A stretch of 64,000 bases of DNA, taken from NCBI RefSeq assembly GCF_900141745.1, contig NZ_FSRM01000002.1, positions 930,001 to 994,000 of the forward strand. Reading direction: 5' to 3'. Below the pieces are notes generated by a model that saw nothing but the letters and a program-made list of their open reading frames with translations, made no database searches and was not told the origin of the DNA. The stretch is from Paraburkholderia phenazinium. GTDB taxonomy: Bacteria > Pseudomonadota > Gammaproteobacteria > Burkholderiales > Burkholderiaceae. Shown piece by piece: positions 1 through 8,839 of this stretch. Numbering within the stretch: the stretch's first letter is position 1; each line of letters opens with the position of its first letter. The translations under genes and the position numbers were made by a program.

Positions 1-230
1 GCGACTACAAACGCGCCTGGCGCGTGGCCCGCGCGCTCGAAGCGGGCACCGTGTGGATCAACACCTACAAGCTGTTCTCGATCTCGACGCCGTTCTCCGG
101 CTGGAAAGAGAGCGGGATGGGTCGCGAGAAAGGGCGTCTCGGCATTCGCGAGTACATGCAGCAAAAGAGCCTGTACTGGGGCTTGAACGACGCACCTTTG
201 GCCTGGGCCAATGCGCCCCAGACGAATTGA
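1..230 (+). CDS. Aldehyde dehydrogenase, C-terminal fragment (5' end outside window)
   Basis: Reading frame is open from the window edge and ends at TGA 228-230, giving about 75 C-terminal residues. The stretch GTVWINTYKL followed by PFSGWKESGMGREKG is the conserved C-terminal signature of NAD(P)-dependent aldehyde dehydrogenases, which oxidise aldehydes to acids. The catalytic Cys and Glu lie upstream of the window. It is 17 bp upstream of the extradiol dioxygenase gene on the same strand, so it probably belongs to the same catabolic operon. The exact substrate cannot be told from this fragment. Confidence 0.9.
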   Translation, partial: DYKRAWRVARALEAGTVWINTYKLFSISTPFSGWKESGMGREKGRLGIREYMQQKSLYWGLNDAPLAWANAPQTN

Positions 231-247
231 GGAACAAGAGGCACGAC

Positions 248-1213
248 ATGACGATTCTCGGCATTGAACAGATTACCTACGGTGTGACGGACCTCGAAAC
301 CTGCCGGCGCTTTTTTGCCGACTGGGGTTTGAAAGAGACTGCGCACGACGAAACCCGCGCCCGCTTCGAATCGCTGAACGGCTGCACGATTCTGGCCGTG
401 GATTCGAACGATCCGTCGCTGCCGCCCGCTTTCGAAGAAGGTTCGACGCTGCGTGAGGTGACGTGGGGTGTAGCGACGCGCGCCGAACTCGACGCGTTGC
501 GCGGCCGCTTTGCAGGTCAGCCTGGACACTTCGAAAACGACGACGCGGTGGGTTGCATCGACCCGAACGGCATGGCGATTCGTGTGGAAGTCACCCGCAA
601 GCGCGACGTCGAAACGCATGGCTCACCTTCAAACGTGTGGGGCCAGACGTTACGCGTGAATCAACCGTCGCCGATCTATGAGCGAGCTGAACCGGTGGAA
701 GTGGGGCATGTGGTGTTCTTCACCAACAACCTTGCCGAAACGGAGAAGTTCTATCAGGAACTGCTCGGCTTCGAGATGTCAGACCGTTACCCGGGACGTG
801 GCGCGTTTCTGCGCTGCGCGCCGCATGGCGGACATCATGACCTGTTCCTGCTGGCGTTGCCGAACGGCAAACGTGGCCTGAATCACGTGGCCTTCACCGT
901 GCGCGATATTCACGAAGTGTTCGGCGGCGGCATGCATATCAGCCGCTGCGGCTGGGACACGCAACTTGGGCCGGGGCGCCATCCGGTGTCGTCTGCTTAC
1001 TTCTGGTATTTCCAGAATCCGGCTGGCGCGCTCATCGAGTACTACGCGGATGAGGACCAACTGACGCCCGAGTGGCAACCGCGCGATTTCGAGCCGGGGC
1101 CGACCGTGTTCGCCGAATGGGCGATCGATGGCGGCATCGACGGCAACACGCGTCGTCAGAAGAATGCGAAAGCGCCGGAGGGCAAGTTCATGACGAAGCG
1201 CAAACATGACTGA
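248..1213 (+). CDS. Two-domain VOC / type I extradiol ring-cleavage dioxygenase-like protein
   Basis: 321 aa. Two vicinal-oxygen-chelate modules: an N-terminal one (about residues 1-120) and a C-terminal catalytic one (about 150-270). In the second module the His of GHVVFF, the His of LNHVAF and the Glu of LIEYYAD occupy the 2-His-1-Glu iron-binding positions of type I extradiol dioxygenases (catechol 2,3-dioxygenase family). The frame stays open further upstream, but the ATG at 248 is the right start because protein similarity begins there (MTILGIEQ) and upstream residues overlap the aldehyde dehydrogenase gene. Its stop overlaps the start of the next gene (1206), indicating translational coupling. 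A cytosolic role in aromatic ring cleavage is inferred; the substrate is unknown. Confidence 0.85.
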   Translation: MTILGIEQITYGVTDLETCRRFFADWGLKETAHDETRARFESLNGCTILAVDSNDPSLPPAFEEGSTLREVTWGVATRAELDALRGRFAGQPGHFENDDAVGCIDPNGMAIRVEVTRKRDVETHGSPSNVWGQTLRVNQPSPIYERAEPVEVGHVVFFTNNLAETEKFYQELLGFEMSDRYPGRGAFLRCAPHGGHHDLFLLALPNGKRGLNHVAFTVRDIHEVFGGGMHISRCGWDTQLGPGRHPVSSAYFWYFQNPAGALIEYYADEDQLTPEWQPRDFEPGPTVFAEWAIDGGIDGNTRRQKNAKAPEGKFMTKRKHD

Positions 1214-2462
1214 CGCCGCTGCATCAAGCGCACACGCGAGCCTGGAGGCACCACGCACGATCGTCGTGATCGGCGGTGGCCAGGCGGCCGGATGGGTCGT
1301 GAAGACCTTGCGCAAGGAGGGTTTCGACGGTCGCCTCGTGATGATCGCTGATGAGATCCACTTGCCGTATGAGCGTCCACCGCTGTCGAAGGCGGTGCTG
1401 GCGGGGGAAGCGGATATCGACACCGTGCGCCTCGTCAAGCCGGACGACTTCGACGCCCTGAACATCGAAGCGTGGCAGCCGGATACGGCTACGTCGATTG
1501 ATCGTGAGCAGCGCATCGTGCGTACGCTGTCGGGCCGCGAGGTGCAATACGATCGCTTGGTGATTGCCACGGGTGGGGCCGCGCGACGCTTGCCCGATGC
1601 GCTGGTGAAGACTTTCAACATCGCTTACCTGCGCACGCTCGATGAAGCGGTCGCCCTCGGCGAACGGTTGCGCGCGAGCCAGCACGTGCTGGTGATTGGC
1701 GGCGGCTGGATTGGGCTGGAAGTGGCGGCAACTGCACGCAAGCTTGGTGTTGCGGCAACTGTCGTCGAAGGTGCGCCGCGCCTGTGCGCCCGCTCGGTGC
1801 CGCCGGCTATTTCCGATTTCCTGGCTGAACTGCATCGGGCCAATGGCGTGGACGTGCGCCTCGATTCAGGCCTTGTATCGCTCGACGATCACCCCGACAA
1901 CCCCCACGGCGTGCGTGCCACACTGGCCGACGGCACAACGCTTGATGCCGATTTCGCCGTCGCGGGTATCGGTCTCACGCCGCATACGGCGCTCGCACAA
2001 GCAGCACGCCTTGCGATTGCCGACGGTATCGTGGTCGATCACTTTGGCGCAACCTCCGACCCGCGCGTCTTTGCATGCGGCGACGTGGCGAACCATCCGA
2101 GCGCGTGGCTAAAGCGCCGCGTACGGCTCGAATCCTGGGCGAACGCGCAAAACCAGGCTATCTCCACGGCGAAAGCCTTGCTTGGCAAGTTCGAGCCGTA
2201 TGCTGACATTCCGTGGTTCTGGTCCGATCAGTACGACGTGAACCTACAGATCCTTGGCGACATTCCCAACGACGCGCAACTCGTCGTACGCGGCGATCTG
2301 CCAGGCAAACGCGCCACGCTCTTCTACGTGGAAAACGGTGCGATTCGCGGGGCGATTGCGATCAACACGCCGCGCGATCTGAAACTCGCGCGCAAATGGA
2401 TGAACCAGGGCCGCACGGTCGACCTTGCAACTCTCACTGACGCCAGCACGGCGCTCGCGTAA
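1206..2462 (+). CDS. FAD-dependent oxidoreductase, ferredoxin/rhodocoxin reductase type
   Basis: 418 aa. N-terminal FAD-binding Rossmann motif VVIGGGQAAG (about residues 20-29), then the YERPPLSK motif typical of oxygenase-coupled ferredoxin reductases. A second Rossmann motif VLVIGGGWIGLEVA (about 160) binds NAD(P)H, and VFACGDVA (about 295) is the conserved FAD motif. This family passes electrons from NAD(P)H to a Rieske ferredoxin or [2Fe-2S] protein that feeds an oxygenase. Starts 8 bp before the dioxygenase stop, so it is co-translated. No ferredoxin or oxygenase lies downstream; they may be upstream of the window. Confidence 0.9.
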   Translation: MTDAAASSAHASLEAPRTIVVIGGGQAAGWVVKTLRKEGFDGRLVMIADEIHLPYERPPLSKAVLAGEADIDTVRLVKPDDFDALNIEAWQPDTATSIDREQRIVRTLSGREVQYDRLVIATGGAARRLPDALVKTFNIAYLRTLDEAVALGERLRASQHVLVIGGGWIGLEVAATARKLGVAATVVEGAPRLCARSVPPAISDFLAELHRANGVDVRLDSGLVSLDDHPDNPHGVRATLADGTTLDADFAVAGIGLTPHTALAQAARLAIADGIVVDHFGATSDPRVFACGDVANHPSAWLKRRVRLESWANAQNQAISTAKALLGKFEPYADIPWFWSDQYDVNLQILGDIPNDAQLVVRGDLPGKRATLFYVENGAIRGAIAINTPRDLKLARKWMNQGRTVDLATLTDASTALA

Positions 2463-2486
2463 CTCTTTTCGGACGGCGACAACGGC

Positions 2487-3890
2487 ATGAGAACCATCGA
2501 CAACACCATGGGGGACCGCAGCAGCGCCGGTGTCTCAGGCCCTGTGACCCGGGGCTCGATCATTGCGCGTCTGGAACGCTTGCCGGGCAATGCGATGCAG
2601 GTTCGCGCGCGAATCCTGATTGGACTCGCGACGTTCTTCGACGGGTTCGATGTAATCGCCATCGCTGCTACGTTGCCGATCCTGATCCAGAAATGGGGGC
2701 TCACGCCTTGGGAGATCGGTTTTCTGATCGCGTCGGGATCTATAGGGCAACTGTTGGGCGCGTTCGTGTTTCCTTGGTACGCCGAGCGTAAGGGGCGCGT
2801 GCGCGCGATTGCGTTGAGCTCCGGGATCATCGGCGTGACGAGTATTGCGTGCGGATTCGCGCCGACGTTTGTTGCGTTCGTTGTGCTGAGGATTGTCCAG
2901 GGCCTGGGCCTGGGTGGCGAGTTGCCGGTGGCGGCGACGTATATCAACGAGATCAGCCGCGCGCATGGCCGTGGGCGCTTTGTGCTGCTGTATGAGATCG
3001 TGTTTCCGGTGGGTTTGCTGGCGTCGAATGCGTTGGGTGCGTGGATCGTGCCGCGCGTTGGCTGGCAGGCCATGTATTTCATCGGCGGCTTGCCGTTGAT
3101 CCTGTTTTTCGTGCTGCGCAGACTGGTGCCGGAATCGCCGCGCTGGCTAGCTGAGCGCGAACGCATGGCCGATGCGGATGCAGCGGTGCTGGCCTTCGAA
3201 CGCGCGACCAAGGGACCGCTGGCGCCGGTTGAGCATGCAGTCGAATTCGAAGCGATGGCGAGTCGGCATCCTAAGCGCCGTATCGGCGATCTGTTTGGGC
3301 CGGCTTATCTGAAGCGCACGTTGGCGGTGGCGATGCTATGGGTGACGTGCGGATTTATTCAGTACGGGCTTTCCACTTGGCTGCCCACGATCTATCGCAC
3401 GGTTTATCACGCGCCGTTGCAACTGGCGCTGAACCTTGCGGTGGCGGCTTCCGTACTCGGTGTGATTGGGTCGCTGACCTGCGCATTGCTCGTCGACAAG
3501 GTGGGGCGCAAGCCGATCATCAATCTGTCGTTTGTGTTGTGTGCGATTTCGCTGGCGCTGGCCGGTGTGTTCCACGATTCGTCGGTGTATGTGGTGGCGA
3601 CGTGTTGTGCATTTGCGCTGGGCTTCCTCGCGTGCGGGTTTATCACGGCGTATGTCTATACGCCGGAGTTGTATCCCACTAGCATCCGTGCGTTTGGCTG
3701 TGGAGTTGGCGGTGCCTGGCTAAAGGTGGCGGCGATCTTCGCGCCGGCGATCGTTTCGAAGACGATGGTGGGTGGTCATCTCGACGTCGCGTTTTACATT
3801 CTCGCGGCCGTGCCGTTCCTCGCCGCGCTCACGGTGCATTTCCTTGGAATTGAGACGAAGGGGAAGGTGTTGGAGCAACTGGAGGCTTAG
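2487..3890 (+). CDS. MFS transporter, aromatic acid/sugar-porter type
   Basis: 467 aa with about 12 hydrophobic segments. FFDGFDV in the first helix resembles the DGxD motif of aromatic-acid:H+ symporters. The loop 2-3 motif is ERKGRVRA and the mid-protein motif PESPRWL is shared with the sugar-porter/SV2-like MFS group. It lies 24 bp after the flavoprotein gene, so it is probably the uptake permease for the substrate of this catabolic operon. ATG 2487 was taken as start; ATG 2508 is an alternative, and neither has a strong Shine-Dalgarno. Substrate is inferred only from context. Confidence 0.85.
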   Translation: MRTIDNTMGDRSSAGVSGPVTRGSIIARLERLPGNAMQVRARILIGLATFFDGFDVIAIAATLPILIQKWGLTPWEIGFLIASGSIGQLLGAFVFPWYAERKGRVRAIALSSGIIGVTSIACGFAPTFVAFVVLRIVQGLGLGGELPVAATYINEISRAHGRGRFVLLYEIVFPVGLLASNALGAWIVPRVGWQAMYFIGGLPLILFFVLRRLVPESPRWLAERERMADADAAVLAFERATKGPLAPVEHAVEFEAMASRHPKRRIGDLFGPAYLKRTLAVAMLWVTCGFIQYGLSTWLPTIYRTVYHAPLQLALNLAVAASVLGVIGSLTCALLVDKVGRKPIINLSFVLCAISLALAGVFHDSSVYVVATCCAFALGFLACGFITAYVYTPELYPTSIRAFGCGVGGAWLKVAAIFAPAIVSKTMVGGHLDVAFYILAAVPFLAALTVHFLGIETKGKVLEQLEA

Positions 3891-3928
3891 CGGCTCTTGT
3901 AGCTCGGCGCGCTAGCGTAACGGGAAGC

Positions 3929-3962
3929 GCGCATCGTTCCGGCAAGAAGCCGTGCGATGCGC
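3929..3962. terminator. Bidirectional hairpin between convergent genes
   Basis: GCGCATCG (3929-3936) pairs with CGATGCGC (3955-3962), with an inner CGGC/GCCG stem around AAGAA. It sits between the MFS gene (+) and the GNAT gene (-), where a shared terminator is expected. No clear T-run follows on either strand. Confidence 0.5.
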
Positions 3963-3969
3963 TCTCTCG

Positions 3970-4431
3970 TTACAAAGCCTTTCTGTACACCACAAACCCC
4001 GACCGGTCAGCGACACGGTCATACAGCTTCATCGCCGTCTGATTCGTCTCATGCGTTTGCCAATAAACGCGACTTGAACCCGCCGCTTTCGCGTGTTCGT
4101 AGACGGCTTCGATCAGCGCTCGCCCGACGCCTTTGCCGCGCTCGCTCTCGAGCGTGTAGAGATCCTGCAGATAGCAGATGGGTCCGGCCATCGTGGTGTG
4201 TCGATGATAGAGATAATGCACGAGACCGAGCAGCTGACCGTCGCGCTCGGCGACCATCGCATGCATGGGTTCATAACCGTCAAAGAAGCGCGACCACGTG
4301 AGAAGTGTTATTTCGCGGGGCAACGCTGTCTCGCCGGAACGTCCGTAGAAGGCGTTATAGGCATCCCACAGCGGCAGCCATGCCGAAAAATCGACGTTGG
4401 TTACTGGACGGATCTGGATTGATTGAGTCAT
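3970..4431 (-). CDS. GNAT family N-acetyltransferase
   Basis: 153 aa from ATG 4431. That start is chosen because GAGGAG lies 7 bp upstream and family similarity begins at IQIRPV. The acetyl-CoA-binding motif A is visible as YTLESERGKGVGRALI (Q/RxxGxG/A), followed by YWQTHETNQTAMKLYDRVA, the usual motif B region. Predicted to transfer an acetyl group from acetyl-CoA to a small-molecule or protein amine in the cytosol; the substrate is unknown. Monocistronic, convergent with the MFS gene. Confidence 0.85.
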   Translation of the reverse strand: MTQSIQIRPVTNVDFSAWLPLWDAYNAFYGRSGETALPREITLLTWSRFFDGYEPMHAMVAERDGQLLGLVHYLYHRHTTMAGPICYLQDLYTLESERGKGVGRALIEAVYEHAKAAGSSRVYWQTHETNQTAMKLYDRVADRSGFVVYRKAL

Positions 4432-4453
4432 GCGCAAAGCTCCTCGGCTAGGC

Positions 4454-4476
4454 GTCGTGAAACAAAGCTTCACGAC
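4454..4476. repeat. Inverted repeat upstream of GNAT gene
   Basis: GTCGTGAA (4454-4461), 7-nt spacer, TTCACGAC (4469-4476). It lies just upstream of the ribosome-binding site of the GNAT gene on the minus strand, so it could be an operator or a 5'-leader hairpin. Confidence 0.5.
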
Positions 4477-4689
4477 CACCGTCAGCTTAAGAACTTTGCG
4501 GCACTATTGTTAGCTCCACGGTTCAGCAATAACCTGGAGCCACGCACTTGCACTGAGGCCCGCTAACGTGAGATTTCCGGAGCTTGTGCTGCGCCCGCAT
4601 GCGCCTAGGCACGTCGCACGCGAACGCACGACATGAACGGCGGAACGATCAATCGAGCGAAGAAGCCCGCGCGAACCGCGGCGTTGGTG

Positions 4690-4893
4690 TTAGTTCTTCC
4701 GGCTTCCTGAATGTCGCAGCGTGTCGCGCACCTTCTTGGCGACCAGCAGCGGCATGTAATCGAACACTCGAGCATCAGTCTTATAGTTGGCCAAAGTATC
4801 GGCGTAGATCTTCGAGACCGTTTCCGTGGGGGTATTGGTTTCCGCGGCGATGGCCTGTACAACTTCGTCAACGTTGGGCTGGGGCTGAGCCAT
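4690..4893 (-). CDS. DUF3562 family small protein
   Basis: 67 aa from ATG 4893, preceded by GGAGAA; the longer upstream frame is not needed. The sequence (VVQAIAAETNTPTETVSKIY ... ARVFDYMPLLVAKKVRDTLR) matches the DUF3562 pattern as I remember it: a short helical protein common in Burkholderiales, with no assigned function. No signal peptide or membrane segment. It stands alone between a GNAT gene and an EamA transporter on the same strand. Confidence 0.75.
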   Translation of the reverse strand: MAQPQPNVDEVVQAIAAETNTPTETVSKIYADTLANYKTDARVFDYMPLLVAKKVRDTLRHSGSRKN

Positions 4894-5009
4894 TGAGGTT
4901 CTCCGGGTTTGGCAGGGGGGAAGTGCAAACGGCAGGAGTTCCATTACAGGACGAGCTTGGCCAGGATGCCAATTGAATCGTCCTATCGCGCTTTCGGATC
5001 AGGAAAGGG

Positions 5010-5032
5010 AGCGATCGCAAATCGCGATCGCT
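5010..5032. terminator. Hairpin downstream of EamA transporter gene
   Basis: AGCGATCGC (5010-5018), loop AAATC, GCGATCGCT (5024-5032): a perfect 9-bp stem ending 5 bp past the stop of the minus-strand EamA gene. Both arms contain the octamer GCGATCGC. No strong T-tract follows. Confidence 0.55.
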
Positions 5033-5036
5033 ATGC

Positions 5037-6098
5037 TCAATGTGAGTGCCGATGATGAATATCTGGGAAATGCGCATGCGTGTGCGTGATTGGTGCATGC
5101 CGGTGCGGATGCACATGCGGCTCCTCGCCGTCCCATTCGAAATCGTGTTCGTGCTGATGATGTTCGTCATGACGGTGCCGGTGGTTATGCTCCAGCACCT
5201 GGTGCGTATGCGGATGGTCGTGCCGCTCGCGGATATGCAGCCAGATGCCGAGAGCCATCAATGCCGCGGCGACCCAGAACAGCAGCGGCGGCATTTCGGG
5301 CCACAGGATCAGCGAGATCGTCACGCCGAACAGCGGCGCCACTGAAAAATATGCGCCGGTGCGCGCCGTACCGAGATTGCGCAGCGCGACCACGAACAGC
5401 ACCAGACTGACCCCGTAACCGGCGAACCCGGTCACCATCGCGGCCGCCATGATTCCGGCATGTGGGAGTTGAGCGCCCAGCAGCAATGCAATGACGAAAT
5501 TCACCGACCCTGCGGTCAGCCCTTTCAGACAGGCGATGACCATCGCATCGTTGGTGGAGACCTTGCGCGTGAGATTGTTGTCGATTGCCCAGCACGCGCA
5601 CGCCGCGGCCACCAGCAGGGCGCCGAGCGGCACGCTTGTCGCGCCGGGGTGCCATGACAAGGCCACACCACCCGCCACGATCGCCACCATGCCAAGAAAC
5701 ACCTGGGCATCGACGTTCTCGCGAAACACGATCCATGCGATCAGCGCGGTGAAAACACCTTCCAGATTCAGCAGCAACGAACTCGTGGCTGCCGGCGTCG
5801 CGTTCAGGCCGAGCATCAACAGAGCGGGTCCCGCGACGCCGCCCGTGACGATGGCGCCGAGCAGCCACGGGACTTCGCGCAAATGGATCTGTCCTTCGTT
5901 GGCTCGCTGGTCGTTGCTCAGTCTCAGCTTGCGTACGAGGATCGTGATAGCCAGGCCAACGCCGCTGCCGAGGTAGAAGAGTCCCGCCACCATAAACGGC
6001 GACAGGGTGCCGAGCAGCGCCTTGGCAAAAGGTGTCGTCGCACCGAACAAGGCGGCAGCGAGAAGGGCGGTGAACGGTGCGTTCAAACGTGCTGACAT
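5037..6098 (-). CDS. EamA/DMT-family transporter with His-rich C-terminal tail
   Basis: 353 aa. About ten hydrophobic segments in two EamA repeats (roughly residues 5-150 and 160-290), the drug/metabolite transporter superfamily fold, in the inner membrane. After the last helix a tail of about 65 residues is extremely rich in His and Asp/Glu (HDHPHTHQ, HNHRHRHDEHHQHEHDFE, HVHPHRHAPITHTHAHFPD). DMT exporters usually carry amino acids or metabolites; the tail suggests metal binding or sensing. The gene follows the LysR gene by 60 bp on the same strand and may be co-transcribed with it. Confidence 0.88.
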   Translation of the reverse strand: MSARLNAPFTALLAAALFGATTPFAKALLGTLSPFMVAGLFYLGSGVGLAITILVRKLRLSNDQRANEGQIHLREVPWLLGAIVTGGVAGPALLMLGLNATPAATSSLLLNLEGVFTALIAWIVFRENVDAQVFLGMVAIVAGGVALSWHPGATSVPLGALLVAAACACWAIDNNLTRKVSTNDAMVIACLKGLTAGSVNFVIALLLGAQLPHAGIMAAAMVTGFAGYGVSLVLFVVALRNLGTARTGAYFSVAPLFGVTISLILWPEMPPLLFWVAAALMALGIWLHIRERHDHPHTHQVLEHNHRHRHDEHHQHEHDFEWDGEEPHVHPHRHAPITHTHAHFPDIHHRHSH

Positions 6099-6158
6099 GG
6101 CTTTTGTCGCGATGAATCAGGCAATCAGCTTAAGGTGCTGGCGGCGCCGCGTCGAGTG

Positions 6159-7064
6159 CTAAGCAGTTCTGGCTGGTTCGGGAAACAGGCGCTCGGAAAG
6201 AAAATCGACCCAGACCCGCAGTTTGGGCGACAACTGCCGGCTCGATGGCCACAATACCGAGAATTGTCCGGCCTGCGCGAGGTGGTCCGCCATGACCGAT
6301 TGCAACGCGCCGCTTTGCAAGGCGTCGCGCGCGAGAAACTCGGGCATATAGGCGATGCCAAGCCCCAACTCTGCCGCTGCCCGGAGCGCCTCCATGTTGT
6401 TGCAGGTCAGCGCGGTCGGAAAGCGTGTGACCGTGTCTTCCGGCAGATCGCGAAAGCGCCACGGCTCCAGTTTTCCCGAAGTCGGAAAACGAAACCGCAG
6501 GCAGGCATGCTGCGCCAGATCGGCCGGCACCTGCGGCACGCCGCGCCGCTGTAGATACGTCGGCGACGCGCACAGCACAAAACAGAACGGCCCCAGCCGC
6601 TTGGCCATCAGTTGCGAATCGTCGAGCGGCCCGCTGCGGATTGCGGCATCGAAACCGCCTTCGATTACATCGACCAGACGGTCGTTGAAGTCCAGTTCGA
6701 GATTGATCTCCGGATAGCGCGCCGCGAACTCCGGCACGATCGGCAGCAAAAAACGGTAGCCGATGGTCGGCAGGCTCACCCGCAGACGGCCGCGCGGGGT
6801 CGCCGTGGCTTGCAGCATCATCGTTTCGGCGTCGTGCACGGCCTCGAGAATCTGACGGCAGCGCTCGTAGAAGCGCTCGCCGTCGTCCGTCAGGCTGACG
6901 CGCCGCGTGCTTCGCTGCAGGAGTCGCACGCCAAGATGCTGCTCGAGGCGCGCCACGCTTTTGCCTACCGCCGACGCAGACACGCCGAGCCGCTGCGCGG
7001 CGCCGACAAAGCTCGAAGCCTCCGCAGTTCGCACGAACGCGATCATGCCGGTCAGGTTTTCCAT
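6159..7064 (-). CDS. LysR-family transcriptional regulator
   Basis: 301 aa. N-terminal winged helix-turn-helix (about residues 3-60, with AAQRLGVSASAVGKSVARLE as recognition region) and a C-terminal periplasmic-binding-like effector domain (about 90-295). Belongs to the CrgA-like LysR group. Divergent from the DHA2 MFS pump gene at 7212 across a 147-bp intergenic region, the classic arrangement for a regulator and its target. The EamA transporter downstream is a second possible target. Confidence 0.92.
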   Translation of the reverse strand: MENLTGMIAFVRTAEASSFVGAAQRLGVSASAVGKSVARLEQHLGVRLLQRSTRRVSLTDDGERFYERCRQILEAVHDAETMMLQATATPRGRLRVSLPTIGYRFLLPIVPEFAARYPEINLELDFNDRLVDVIEGGFDAAIRSGPLDDSQLMAKRLGPFCFVLCASPTYLQRRGVPQVPADLAQHACLRFRFPTSGKLEPWRFRDLPEDTVTRFPTALTCNNMEALRAAAELGLGIAYMPEFLARDALQSGALQSVMADHLAQAGQFSVLWPSSRQLSPKLRVWVDFLSERLFPEPARTA

Positions 7065-7211
7065 GGCCTCATTCGAGAATTTTTGTCCGGATTGATCTGA
7101 CTTTAGCAGTATTTATCACGTTCGAGTCCGTAACTAGACTTGCCTGACCCGTTTTCCGTGTGCGTCGGAAATCGCCAGTCCTCGGTGCCCTGTCTATCCA
7201 AAGGAAGCTTC

Positions 7212-8825
7212 ATGTCTGACTCGATCGATCACACCGCCTCGCGAGGCGCCGCCGTGCTTGCCGCGGTTTGCGTCGCGGCGGTTATCCTGCCGCTCAGTTT
7301 CTCGGCGGGCGCCATCGCGACACCGGCAATCGGCCGCGCTCTCGGTGGCGGTCCGGTAGCGCTGAACTGGATTACCAATGCGTTCATGCTCGCATTCGGC
7401 AGTTGTCTGATGGCGGCGGGCACGCTTGCCGATCGCTTCGGCCGTCGCCGCGTGTTTCTCTGCGGGGTGAGCGTGTTCTCGCTGATGTCGATGCTCCTCG
7501 CGCTTGCTCCTGGCATCGTCTGGGTCGATCTGCTGCGGGCAGCGCAAGGGGTGGGCGCCGCCGCTGCGCTGGCGGGCGGCTCGGCGGCGCTCGCGCAGGA
7601 GTTCGACGGCCACGCCCGGACCCGCGCGTTCAGTCTGCTCGGCACCACCTTCGGCGTTGGCCTTGCGTTCGGACCGGTGCTGGCCGGCGGCCTGATCGAA
7701 CTGTTTGGCTGGCGCGCGGTGTTTGTTTCGACCGCGCTGCTCGGCGCGATGTCGCTGCTGCTTGCGGCACCCGGCATGCCGGAGACGCGCGATCCGCACG
7801 CGTCCGGCGTGGACTGGCCCGGCATGGCGAGCTTTACGGCGGCGCTCGGGTTGTTCACGGTCGCGATTCTGGAGGCGCCGGATATCGGCTGGGGCCATCC
7901 GGCGGTCGGTTCGCTGCTGGCGGTCGCAGCCGGGTCGCTTGTGGCATTCGTGCTGATCGAGCGGCATACCGCGCGGCCGATGCTCGACCTCTCGTTGTTC
8001 CGCTATCGCCGTTTCGTGGGCGTGCAGTTGCTGCCGATCGCGACGTGCTACTGCTTCGTGGTGCTGCTGGTGATCTTGCCGATCCGCTTTGTCGGCATCG
8101 AAGGATACGCGCCACTTAATGCCGGCTTGATGATGATCGCGCTTTCGGCGCCGATGCTGGTCATGCCCGCACTCGCCGTGCGCCTGACCCGGCACGCATC
8201 GCCGGGGCTGATCTCCAGCTTGGGTCTGCTGATTGCAGCAGCGGGACTGGTTTGGCTCGGCGGCGTACCGGTAGGCGCGGAACCCGCTGCGCTGTTGGTG
8301 CCAATGGGTGTGATCGGCATTGGTACGGGGTTGCCATGGGGATTGATGGACGGTTTGTCAGTCAGCGTGGTGCCGAAGGAGCGTGCCGGCATGGCAACCG
8401 GCATCTTCAGCACGACGCGCGTGGCCGGCGAAGGACTTGCTCTGGCGATGGTCAGCGCGGCGCTGGCTGGCATCGTGGCGGCGCGCCTTACGCCGGTTGT
8501 TGCCGCGTTGGCGCCCCTTGCACCTGGCCACAAGTTAATGGCCGCTGGTGGCGGTGCGCCGCGCACGGCGATTGATCTGGCAGCCCAACGGCTTGCCACC
8601 GGTGACCTGAGCGGCGCGTCGACGCTATTGCCTGGGGTCTCACTAGCGATGCTCCGTCAGCACTATGCAGATGCGTTTCATCTGTTGACGTATGGGTTAG
8701 CTGCCATCACGGTATTGGCGGCGCTGGCGACATTGCGCTACCTCGGCCTGGGCGATCGGCAGGGGGCGTCGGTCGCGACCACCGCGGCCACTGCAACCAC
8801 CGCGACCTGCGACGACGCGCGCTGA
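7212..8825 (+). CDS. DHA2-family MFS transporter (EmrB/QacA type, 14 TM)
   Basis: 537 aa from ATG 7212, preceded by AAGGAAG; the frame extends upstream without an RBS. About 14 hydrophobic segments. Loop 2-3 motif A is LADRFGRRRVFL; helix 4 carries LLRAAQGVGAAAALAGGSAAL, the motif B region; helix 5 carries GVGLAFGPVLAGGLIE, antiporter motif C. These mark a proton-driven drug exporter. Expression is probably controlled by the divergent LysR regulator. The C-terminus ends in a Thr/Ala-rich tail of about 25 residues. Confidence 0.9.
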   Translation: MSDSIDHTASRGAAVLAAVCVAAVILPLSFSAGAIATPAIGRALGGGPVALNWITNAFMLAFGSCLMAAGTLADRFGRRRVFLCGVSVFSLMSMLLALAPGIVWVDLLRAAQGVGAAAALAGGSAALAQEFDGHARTRAFSLLGTTFGVGLAFGPVLAGGLIELFGWRAVFVSTALLGAMSLLLAAPGMPETRDPHASGVDWPGMASFTAALGLFTVAILEAPDIGWGHPAVGSLLAVAAGSLVAFVLIERHTARPMLDLSLFRYRRFVGVQLLPIATCYCFVVLLVILPIRFVGIEGYAPLNAGLMMIALSAPMLVMPALAVRLTRHASPGLISSLGLLIAAAGLVWLGGVPVGAEPAALLVPMGVIGIGTGLPWGLMDGLSVSVVPKERAGMATGIFSTTRVAGEGLALAMVSAALAGIVAARLTPVVAALAPLAPGHKLMAAGGGAPRTAIDLAAQRLATGDLSGASTLLPGVSLAMLRQHYADAFHLLTYGLAAITVLAALATLRYLGLGDRQGASVATTAATATTATCDDAR

Positions 8826-8839
8826 TTCACCACGGTCGT

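Noticed and set aside
7194..8195. Long minus-strand open frame (333 codons) opposite the DHA2 pump
   Set aside because: Arg/Gln/His-rich antisense shadow of a clear transporter gene, typical of high-GC DNA.
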